64,000 bases of DNA from Pegea sp. RAD2-039 (Eukaryota; Chordata; Thaliacea; Salpida; Salpidae). Below the pieces are notes generated by a model, which saw only the letters and a list, made by a program, of their open reading frames with translations, made no database searches and was not told where the DNA came from. Shown piece after piece: positions 50,627 through 61,850 of this stretch (the stretch's first letter is position 1; the number at the start of each line of letters is the position of its first letter). The DNA lies in assembly GCA_034620365.1 (NCBI GenBank), contig JAQGEQ010000287.1:62001-126000 (forward strand), given 5' to 3'. The translations under genes were made by a program, and so were the position numbers.

Positions 50627-53600
50627 TTTTTGATCTATAAACAATTAATTAAATACATTGAAGATTCTCCAAATAAAAAAAAACTTTAATTATGTTTAAA
50701 GTAATCCTTTAAAATATAATTTATGTAAGTTTAAAGTTTTATTAAAGTTTAAAAATTAGTATAAGAACAATAAAAAAAACCTTTATATAAAAAAGTTGAA
50801 AAAAATACTGATATAAAAGAAAACTTAGTATTTTTAAATTTACTGAAGTTGTTAATTTATGTTTAATTTAAGAATTTATAAAATAACAAAGGTAATATGT
50901 TAATTATTTTTTATTTCAAGCTAAATTTTAAAGAATAAAAACTTATTAAGTAGAGCTTAATAATTTATTACTTACTAATAGTTGAATTATAGACAATTAC
51001 TAATAAAAATAACAATATAAAACAATATACAATAACTTAAATCATATAAAATAAATATTCAATAATAATTAAAATTTAATAAAATATTATGTAAAGATAC
51101 TAAAAAATTTATAATAAAAAAATAGCTATAGCTTGGCTACTTCACTTTTGAATTTACATACTACATCTTATGAAACATACAAAAATTATATAGAAAAAAA
51201 TTTAAATAATTTTTACCTGCAAAAAATATTACAGGTAAAAGCATTGAGCTGGAAATACTAAAAATTAAGAAAAAAGCAATACTGATAGAAGAAATGTCTT
51301 TAAATGTAAATAGTTACGAGTAGCAAACCATACTTCTGTAAAAATTGTAAACTTATAAAAATGCGCCAGAAATTATAGAAGAACTAAACTGTCCAAGTAT
51401 CATTTTAAAACAAAGCACATATTGTTAAGATGCAAAGTCAAAATTTTCAACATTTTCTAAAAACTACTATACTTTATCAATCTTAAAAATGTTTAAATAT
51501 TTGGTCTAAAGTTTAACGATTACATGATACAAAATCAATCACTACATGCATTCACGAAATTTTGATGAATGAATTTCTTGAAGTTTTTTCCTGAAAAATA
51601 CATTCTTAATAATTTTTTAATATACGAAAACTCTATAAAAAATATACAAAATATCTATAAGACTATCCATCAGATAAAAATTTTATGTATAGAACTTTGT
51701 GAATGAGGTCATAGGTCAATTAATAAATATATACAAGCTTTTTTATAATTTTTGTTACGAGGCTCAATATATGGCTCTTATTCCCTTAATACATAGATAC
51801 ACAAGCTTATCTGATGCTGGTATTATGATTCATAGCTTGTATTTTCAGATAAAAACGTAAAATTAGTCAATAAGATAAACTAATACTGAATTAAAATAAA
51901 AATTTCTAATAATCAAAGTCTTATAACAATTGATTAGACAGTTTAAACAATTACAAGGTTTTATATACTGCTAATAACTTAATCAGTTGTATAGCTAATT
52001 TCAATGTTATTCATGTTTCGATTGCTGGCATAGCTTTTGAATCATACAAAAAAGTTTAAACTTTTATACAAAATATCCTTAGAGCCTTTATACATATTAA
52101 ATTAATCAGTTTATTTTAAGATAGATATTATTTGTGAGAATTTGTGTTGGTGGGAGGTGCTCTCTTCAGGCAAACTTCTTCACATTTATTGAAATAAATA
52201 GATAAAAGTAAACTTGAAAATTCCTAATAGTTATCAAATCGTAAAAGCTATATTTTCGTCAGTAAAGCTACATATATGCTGTGAAACTTGCTTTTGAAAT
52301 TGCAAATAAGTGTGATTTTCTTAATTAGAGATGTATCAACTTAGTATTTCTTAGGAAGTACATAATAGTCTAGTTCATAGACGATGTTAATCACTGTAAG
52401 TTGCTTTTTACAAAAGCCTGATAAGATATACAAACATTTACAAAATAAAACTGACAATCAAAACTTTTACCAAAAATAAGTAATAGAAAAAACATATGAG
52501 GATAAAGAAAACATGTAAACTTTGATACAGCTGAAAATAATTAAGGTAATACTCGAAAAGCAAGTTGAAATAATAAGATGATAAGGTCACAGAATCAGAA
52601 GAGACGCTTCTATATTTGCAGAAAGTTCTGTTTGCTAATTTCTTTTTTCTTTAAAAATTATTAAATTAGTAGAATAAACTCATTTTTTGAGTAATTTAAA
52701 GTTATCATAGTGAAATAAATTTAAAAAATAAGTAATTTCTATACAATGATCAATTTTGTAATTTCTGAGCACTGAACATTAAAACAGCATCCAAGCTTTA
52801 CATGACTCTGAAGTCAATAGAAACTGAATTTATCAGTTGCAGTTCTAAAAGTACATAGCTTCTCGCGTTATTAGAGTTCAAAAGTTTGTTTTGTTGTTAA
52901 AAGTTTTTATAATGTAATGGGTAAATATGTGACATATTTTAAAGATCTTAGTTGTGTATCAGTTAGAACTAAATGTTTACTTATTTTTAAATTTTGTCAG
53001 TAATTTTTGCATTTTAATTGATATTTGTAAAAAAAATTTAAATTCCAGTATATATATCTGTATAGTATTGAATTTATTTTTATCTCTATTTAAATCTGTT
53101 TAGTTTTTAAATTATTTTTATGAAAAATTATTTTTCTAACTAATCAGTGATAATGAAGTTAAAAGCTTATGCAATATCAGAAAACATATCTAAAGGATTT
53201 GAATTAGTCAATAATCGTTTTAATTGTAAAATAGATTAATGTTTACAAGCATTTTTTTTATTTCCTAATAAAATAAAGCTAAGTTAGATTAATTTCGTTA
53301 TTTACTAAGTATTAAAGTAGACAATTTTATCTAAATTTAATTGAAACACAAGAGATAAAATTGTTGATATTTAATTGCTAGCTTGAGAATAAACAATTAT
53401 GATAAGGAATCATAAAAATGATTTTATTCATTGTGTTTATCAGACATAAATATAGATTAGTGCTTTTATAAAATATTAGCCAAATTTTATAGTAGTGATA
53501 AAGAGTTATTAGATCTATTTTTTAATTTATAAACTTTATTTACTAATTAGATTTGATTTATTACTTAGTATCACAAGTTTGCTCTTATCTTATCAAATCG

Positions 53601-53881
53601 TGTTTATTGATTAATTTTTAAACATCAAAACTTTTATATGTAAATACAACATTTAATCTATTAAATTGAAGATATTTACTTTAGATATTTGGTGTTTTAT
53701 TTTTTAACATATTTGATTTTAAAATACTTCTTTTTAAATTTATAGAAAGATTATTATCAATCAATCATACTTCTATAAAACATTTATTTTGATCTTTCAT
53801 GTTATAAAACTTTTTTATAGTACCAATTTACAGAAAGTTTTATTAAACTTTACCATCTGTTAAGTACCAGGAAATGTAGGC
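50627..53881. other. Divergent intergenic region, ATMIN to STARD3
   Basis: About 3.3 kb of AT-rich DNA with no supported exon, repeat copy or RNA gene. It should contain the promoters of two divergently transcribed genes. Nothing specific could be assigned. Confidence 0.6.
53874..53879 (+). promoter_or_regulatory. Start-stop mini-uORF before STARD3
   Basis: ATG immediately followed by TAG, two bases before the STARD3 start codon. If the mRNA begins upstream of it, or at the acceptor-like site at 53870, this start-stop pair could lower translation or force leaky scanning. Seen directly; the effect is inference. Confidence 0.4.
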
Positions 53882-56800
53882 ATGTCTGTGATTGGATCAA
53901 CTCGTACAAGGACTCTTACTAATGAGCAAACTCCTCTTCTTAGTAATGGATTGGAAAGAAGTCAACGTATTATTGAAACCACTAGGTTAGTAATTCTTTA
54001 TAAAAACTACTTTTATGTTTAACTTAAATAGTTGGTGATTAATTTTTTTATTCAAGTTGTGATACTTTTTTCAAATAAGTTTCTAACTTAAGTTAAGTTC
54101 TAAAGTGAATATTAAAAAATTATTCAAATTGATTTTTTGTAAAATTTGACTACAAATTTACAATCTAAGTAGAAGTTGAAATAGAAGACCCAATATTATC
54201 AATGTTAATTTAGATACAAATTACAATTAAATGTTATAATATTATGAGGCACATAATTATAAAGCTTAACTAGTCTGTACTTTAATAATTATCTACAATT
54301 TAAATTTATTAAACCAATTTAAATAATCTGTTTGATTAACTTTAACAAAATTATCTATTTATACCTTGTGCTAAATGCGTGGGATTCGATAATTTCACAT
54401 TTGTTGAATTTCCTGCCTAAACTACTTTAATAATATAAGTGATCTTCAAAGACTCGTTTTCAATCAGACTTGTATGTTTCAGATATGAGCCTGCTTCGTC
54501 TACTACACAGACAAGTCTGAAAATTTCCCATTGTAGGAGGGCATTCTGTTTAATTGTGCTTTTTGATCTTTTAATGACTGTTGTATTATGGCTTTTCGAA
54601 TGTGGGGTCAGTCTGTTTCTTTTTTCTTCTTTTAATTCATTATTTTTTAGTTTTAATATAAATACAGTTATGAGATATTTTTTATAAGAACTTTCAATTC
54701 CCTTATTTCAAAAACTCTCTTTTCCACAACTTTCAATTTTGCTTTAAACTTGACATCAAACTATATGTAATTAGTTTTATGAGGTTGTAACATTTAACTT
54801 CCAGGTGTAAATTTGCTTTTTACTAATAAGTCTACACAATTTTATTTCAAATTATTCATTTATTTATAGATGGTTTTCAAAAACACTTTTTATAAAGTTC
54901 AAATGTTTTTGTTTAAGAAAATATGTTTAAAATTTGACTTTAAAATTTGAGTTTGTCTCAAAATGATATTGCTTTGTCATCTACAACAGCAAATTTCCTT
55001 ATCAATTTATTTCAAAAAGAAGTTATTTTAGTTTACATCAATTAAATATTAAATAAAACATGTGGATCAATAGTTTTGTATATATTTATATAATTGGTGA
55101 ATTATTATCACAAAGCTATCAACATCAATAATTGTTTTAGATACAATTCATTTTTTGCAAGTTAAATTTATGAGGGTTGTTTGTTTTATTGGTTTACTGA
55201 TTTCATCATTTTTTTTGCCCTTGATTATAAATAATATTTAGAAAATTAAATTAATTTTTGCTAAACTTTTAAAATGTTTTTTCAGTTTTACATAAAAAAT
55301 CATTTTAAAAAATGTTGAATTCCATCTTTCAAGCAAATGTGTGTTTCTTTTAAATGCCGTCATAGAAGTTACTTCTATTTCTCATATTTTCAAGCTCCAT
55401 ATACATCCTCAGTATTTTATTGAGAATAATTTGTCATTCAATTAATAACATCATTTTAAATATTCTTTGACGAGATACAAAAACAGCAAACAGTTTTTGT
55501 CAATCATAATTACTTAAAAAAATAATTTTAAAACTTAATGTAAATAATGTTTGCTTTATTTGTTTTGTTCTGAAATTAATCAAGTTTATTGCTTCGTTTT
55601 CAGACTCAATCTTCAGAAAAATATCCATTTTTTGAAGTCATGAAAGATCACGTGATCAAATATTCAATATATTCATCAATATTTGATATTTTGGTAATTA
55701 TAAAAACTGAAAATTGACATTTGCTTCGTTAGATCTTTTATTTAATCTCTTTTGTTCCTTTTTAGTTGCTATCAGCCTTTCGTTTCTCCTTCCTTCAACT
55801 AACATATGCAATTTTGAGGTTGAACCATTGGTGGCCTGTGGCTGTTAGTACAGCTCTATGCAACTGCTTGACAATTGCAAAAATCTTTTTTATATTTCTT
55901 GTGAGTGTCAACACTGATTATTTATCATTTTGTCGTTGATGAACAATTCACAGAAAAATATTCTTAACATACCAATGACGGTGGTAACTTTAGCTTTTTC
56001 TTTTTGTATAACTTGGATAGAAGTTTGGTTTCTTGACAGCAAAGTGTTGCCAGAAGAAGCACAAATTGCCGAAAGTAATTTCTACTTCATTTGTAAATCT
56101 TTAAAAAACTTCTTGACAAACAGGACTTTCAGTTCAAGGACAACCAAACATCTATGATTATGAACGTTCTGGTTTTCATCCTTTATTTCGACCATTTTCA
56201 ACAGTACCACCTTCTTCAAAATACTTTTCACCAGCTGCTTCGATTGAACCATCGGGTTGTTGTCACTCTTCATTAACTTCATCACTTTCTAATCTCTATT
56301 TTCTTCAGAATATGAAAAAGATGAAGATTTAGAAAAGACGTTAGATGCGAATACCCTGGAAATCTACAATCAAGGCAAATATGCTTTTGATAGAGTTTTA
56401 CATTTGTACAATAATCAAGATATTTGGAAGTTGGAACAAAAAGTAAACTTCTCTTCTAACTAATTCATCAGTTTGATGTTTCCATCTTCTACAGAAGTTA
56501 GATGATACAGTTTACAGTTTTGAAGACCCTGAATATGGAAAGACATTTAAACTCGTTGCTAATATTGAAGAGTTTCAACCTTTTTATATATTTGAAGTAA
56601 GCATACAGATAAATATCAGTTGATTAGCACCTTGACTTGCAAAATCTCCTCGACCACTAACACCAGTTCAATAATGATTTTTGTTCGGTGGTTGAAGGAA
56701 CCACTTCAAATTTGGTTGTTTATTTTTTCGAACATTTATTCCTTTTCAGAATATATTAAGAAAAGGAGATGAATTCCCTGAATGGAATAAGAGCATCTCA

Positions 56801-57885
56801 TCAGTAAAAGTATCAACTGATCTTCATCTCAACCATTTGACGCCAATTTCTTCATTTTCAGACACTACAAACTATATCAGAAAATTGTCTAATCACTGTA
56901 GAAGTATCAGCTCCTGCAGCTATGGGTCTTATTTCCAGTAGGGAATTTATCACTGTTCGTATGATTGATCAAGTTAATGGCAAGACTCTATTAGATCCTC
57001 CTCTTTATGTAAGTGCAGGGATTAGTACAGATAAATTGGATGGTATTTCAGATAATTGCGATTTTGTCAGGTAACTTGTTTCTAATTTATTTCAAAATTT
57101 TATTTCATTTTTTGAAATTATTGTTCAAATAGATTAATTGTGATTATTTAGTAGTTTCGTCATCTTGATCATGTGTTGTTTGTATCAAACAAAAGTTGAT
57201 GTTTAACATCAATCTATTGATATCTGTAGATGCTAGATTGTTTGTTGCAAATTATTTTGCTTATTTTTTTCTTGTCAAAAAACTTATTTTTAAAAAATGT
57301 GTTCAAAAGATAAACAGCTTCACTTCTGTTTTAGGCTCCTTCATAAACACCAAATCAAACATTATTAAAATTCTTTTCAATAAAATTTCATCTCCAGCAG
57401 AATTATGTTTTTAATTTCAAATTACTTTTCAATATCTAAATACCAGAAGGTTATAAACCACAAAAAAGCATTTTCAGTTGTCTTCAGCACAATTAATTGT
57501 TGTGAACTTTAATCTTTTGAAACGTATGTTTACCTTCATTCAATAACCTAAGCAAGTTGCTGTTTACTGCAATTCTTATTGTTTCAACTAAATTTCGATG
57601 TCAGTTTTAAAAGTGAAATTTTTTCAGAGGTTTTAATGGACCAACTGGTTTTATCATAAGTTCAGCCCAGTTACCTTATTCATCAACTCTAACTTGGATT
57701 TTAAACACCGATTTAAAAGTAACGTCTCATTTTTTACAGCTCTTTTGGACACAACGTTATTAAAATTCTCTTTTTCTTGTTAGGGCAACTTGTCACGTGG
57801 TCTCGTCAACAGGAACCTTGTATCAACGATGTTTTCTTTTTCAAATTCCATGAGAAAACGGTTAGAAGAAAGTTTACAATCTTAG
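53882..57885 (+). CDS. STARD3: StAR-related lipid transfer protein 3 (MLN64)
   Basis: Late-endosomal sterol transfer protein that tethers endosomes to the ER through VAP proteins. Twelve exons sum to 1398 nt, 465 residues (human 445). Residues 1-50 are a cytosolic N-terminus. The four-helix MENTAL domain spans about 50-190 (CRRAFCLIVLFDLLMT, LNHWWPVAV, WIEVWFLDSKVLPEEAQ). Linker 192-260 contains KYFSPAAS at 224-231 followed by an acidic stretch (EYEKDED), aligning with the phospho-FFAT motif of human STARD3. The START domain runs from about 262 to the end: FPEWNKSI, SREFITVR, GFNGPTGFI and LTWILNTDLKG, close to the human wording. Sterol is the expected ligand. The ATG at 53882 is the first in frame and matches the family's position. 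STARD3NL is excluded because the START domain is present. Confidence 0.96.
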
Positions 57886-58519
57886 CTAATTTTCAACCAA
57901 CTTCAGTTATTTTCCTGGAAGTTTGCTTTTAAAGTGCGGTTTTAACAGCATCAAGTCTCAAAATGAATTCATTTAAAAATTTTGAAATAGAATTGTTGTG
58001 ATTTTGTTCCAATTGCAAACAAACATTTTTAGAAATTAATTTCAATCACTGAATAGGTTCTCAATTTGTTTTTTTTTGATTTTTGTTTATCCACTATTAT
58101 ATCATGCAATTTTTTTATTCCTCTTCTCTGTTATCTTGCTTTTTTCATTCGTTTTTATCATTTTCATTTCTTAATAAACTCAATTTACTCAATCATTCAC
58201 TTTTGTTGTTTCCATTTTGATTACGGATTCTTAGAAAAATTTGATGAATATACAACCAACAGTTTTCAATTGTGGTGATAAAACTTTGCTGATATATTTT
58301 AAACTTTCTTTTTACATCAAATACTTTTTGTGAAGATTGTTTATTAGTAAATTGAAATAAAGTGACAAGTACTCAGCTTTTTGAGATGAAGAAATAATGA
58401 TTTCTCCACAAATATCCTCCTAAAATCCTTAAAAAAGTTTTTATGTTCATCAGCAATTATTAGGATCATTTATAAAGATATTCGCAAAACTTTTGATCCT
58501 ATTAGATTTCAATAAAAGT

Positions 58520-58680
58520 TTTGTCATTAAACAGACTCACAGGGTTATTCTACCCAGGTTTCTTATGGGCTTTTCCTTGTCGCAAATATCTGTCCACCTG
58601 GGCTCGAACCCAGAACCTTCAGCCTGGTATGTGGGTGTCCACCACTCACATTCACCACATATATTTGCCCCAAATTAACT
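58520..58680 (-). mobile_element. tRNA-derived SINE
   Basis: On the minus strand the sequence holds a B-box (GGGTTCGAGCCC, fitting GGTTCRANNCC) preceded by an A-box-like AGTGGTGGACACCCAC at about the right distance, as in tRNA-related SINE heads. The head continues into a non-tRNA body (AGGTGGACAGATATTTGCGA, ending near GGTAGAATAACCCTGTGAG). It is a GC island in AT-rich DNA. A cloverleaf with matching acceptor arms is not evident, so this is not a tRNA gene. Confidence 0.65.
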
Positions 58681-58699
58681 ATCGAGTCTTCAATTTGAA

Positions 58700-59190
58700 G
58701 AAGATATTATGAAGCTTGAGTCTGTTCAAAGATCGTTTATCAGAAAAGTTTTTCATAGATGTGTACTACTGTCTAAAATTATTATTAGCTTCTGTTATCT
58801 TAACCTTAATAAATCTTTTAAAGATCTTTCATATGTCTTAAGAGGATTGTCATTCAAAATTGACCCACTTAACTTTAATGATACTAACATTCTTTTTAAT
58901 AAGGTGACCAAGATTTGGAGATTTATACCCGATTCTAACCCAAAATCAGTCTCGGTTAAGTAATTTTGTTAACAAGTGATTTATTATTCTGCCAGCTTCA
59001 TTTTTTTCACTTCATAAATCATATTTTGCGGATGCCTTTGAAGAATTCCTATTTTTTATACATTAAACTGCGATCTTTAAGAACTTTTTTTTATTTCTGC
59101 TCTCATATTGTTTAATGTTTGCTATAAGAGCTGTATTCTTTGTTATCTTCAGCCATGCGTTGAATTAAAAAAGTAATAAATAAAATTGAA
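58700..59190 (+). mobile_element. LINE 3' end, copy E (best preserved)
   Basis: An open frame of about 84 codons (58709-58963) reads as the C-terminus of a jockey/CR1/L2-type reverse-transcriptase protein: LESVQRSFIRKVF, then LRGLSFKIDP, and TKIWRFIPDSNPKSVSVK, which matches the family's typical W-N-x-L-P-x-x-V ending. It is followed by a 3' UTR shared with copy D. Its terminal repeat is weaker than in A and C. The 5' part is missing. Confidence 0.7.
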
Positions 59191-61850
59191 AATATTAATT
59201 ATTAAAGTTTTATTTAAATAATTGATTTTTGAGATAAATAATTAAATATCAAAATTATCATTTCAACATTTTTGAAGATTGTATTTTTACTTCCTTAACA
59301 ATCTGAGTCTACAAATCTTACAAAGTAATCTGCTAATAGCTAAGTACCTCATCACGATACTGTAGATCTCTAAGAATTTGATGAGTGTAAACTAAAACGA
59401 GTTTGTAATAAAACTCATATTCATCTATTTATGTTTCCCGAAATTTTCAAGGATTTTGTCGAAAAATATACGCTACCATTGGTCTGGGTAGCTTTGCTGT
59501 AAACTTTAGAATAAAGGCAAGTTCCTACTTACCTCTATCGACAAGTACAAGATTTGTAAATAGAACAATTTTCTTTGGATAAAATTTTGGTTTTGTACTG
59601 ATGAAAGGGCCTCATCTTCCTGTAAAAAGCTTTATCTTAAATTGTTTATTTTGGGCAAGATTTAAACTAGTTTTGTTAGAATGTCAATTAACAGTATTTA
59701 TTAATAAAAAATACAAGTTAAATTAATTAGTAAGATTAAAATCTGAAATTGTTTTGATTTACATAGTATATAAGGTATAAATTAGTTTAATAATTTATTA
59801 CTTACCATATAAGCTAAATACTAAATCATCAGAATTTCTGGATCCAGATGTGTATTATTTAAATATCATATTAAATATGGTCATTGTTAAGAATGAATTT
59901 TTCTTTTTACTGCTATTATTTTGCTATGTAGCTTCAGTTTTATTCTCAAATACACGCTGCTATTGAAATAACCAACCAAGCTTTGTTTACTAGTATGTTT
60001 AGTTTCTGTGCTTAAAAGCAAGATAGCTTACTGTTAAACTAAAACATTTAAAAAATCGTTTATAACTACAAAATATTTGTCTAATAATCATGAGGATATT
60101 AGCAAGTTATCTTTGTTCGTATTACTAACACACGTATTCTGGTGCATTTCTTCACGATTTGCTAGTTTAAAAGCCAACAATGTATCAGAATAACTTCAAA
60201 ATTAGTAGATCGTAAATAAAGCTAAACATTTATTTTATCTAATGATTTATATAAATAATTATCCATTTTCATTAGGCTTACAAACCACTGTAGAAATATA
60301 TATTTGTAAAATTGGCTATGGCGGCTGGTAAGAAGCTTTTAAGACAATAGGTTGAAAAGAAGAAACTAATTTTTCATGTTGTAGGAAGCATCTAAGCCAG
60401 ATTTGTTTTTATTTTAATCCAAATTTCTTTAAGCTGCTGGTCTGCTTTTCATTTAATAAGTATAACCTTGATATAAAAGCAGAAGCAGTTATCTGAACAT
60501 ATAAAGTTAGTTTTGAGTAGCCAACAGCATGTAATATAGCTACGATTTATCTAAGTTGTTTTTTATCTTATATTTATTTCTATTTAATTAAAAAAAATTA
60601 CACTTATTCTAAACAGTTTTTATCGATTTAACATCATGCAAAATTCGCTTTTACTTTACAAAAAGGTTACTGTGTTTGTAAGAAAGACTTTTGGCAACAA
60701 CTAACATGAACTATTTTTAAATTCTTTTGTAGCAAATCTTTATGTAATCTTATAATGTGAAATAGATGAAAGTTTTTGGGGTGTTTTTATCTTAGCTGTA
60801 TTTGTTAATACAATTTGAATAAACTTTAAAATATCTTTGATTGTTAAATGAGTGAAATAATTCTCTGAGAATTATTTGGAGATTTAAAAAATCTTTAAGT
60901 TGGTTAGATGAATAGAATAAATTACTTTTGAAAAATCAGCGATTTAAAAATTGTCAATAATTTTGTTTACACTCAAGTAACTATGTATTTAAAATAATAG
61001 AGTGAAACTGAATTAGTCAAATTATCGGTATCTTTAATTTATGATCCAAAAGTAAAGTAAGCATCATCAAATATTAATGGACACTTTCTGATATTACCAG
61101 CAAATCGCATTAGAGTTTTTTGTTTAAAAAATTTTTTGCACTAATCTTCAATGTTAAACAATAATGTTGAAGTTCTTTCAGAATCACCTGATCTAGAAGA
61201 AAGATGATTCGATCATATCTACTATTAAACTAAAATTATAAATGACAAATATTCTTTTATTTTAAATCATATCTATAAACAAAATTAAAAAAAAAGTTTT
61301 AAAAACTTCTAGATAGTTACTAATTAGATGATAATTAAAAAAATTGAAAAATATGATGAATAAAGTTTCTATTTCTAACATATATAAGATAATTTATATT
61401 TGAAAAATTGAGATATTGAAAATAATGCAACTAAAAAGGGTATTAAAGAGAAATATTAATTGTTTGTTAAACTTCTGCTCATTAATATTCATTGCTAAAG
61501 AAAGCAGACACTAGACTGAAAAATAGAAAAATAACAAATAAGAAAAAGTAGTTAGAATTTAAAGAAAGAATTATTAAATACGACAACAACGACAATTGAA
61601 GGTAATTGCACAACAATGTTGGTTTAGTACATGATTAATAGCAGAAATAATTTACATAATTGGAATAAATAATCACTTCAAACGGTTGTAAAGCAAAACA
61701 TGTGTTAGTTACCACAGAATAATTACAAGATAAATACAAGAACAGTTTCTGGATGAAGATAAACAGAATTGTAGGAAGTGGAAAGAAAGGTTAAAAGAAG
61801 TTTGTGCAAAGTTCGACACCACCAAGCTTTTATTTGGAAGTGAAATCAGT

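Larger units (their letters stand above)
57886..61850. other. Convergent intergenic region, STARD3 to MADD
   Basis: STARD3 and MADD converge here. The region contains a tRNA-derived SINE on the minus strand and the best-preserved LINE fragment, side by side at 58520-59190. From 59200 to 61850 nothing recognisable was seen. Confidence 0.6.

Noticed and set aside
58560-58640. A tRNA gene on the minus strand
   Set aside because: A- and B-box-like signals are present, but no cloverleaf with paired acceptor ends; a tRNA-derived SINE head fits better.
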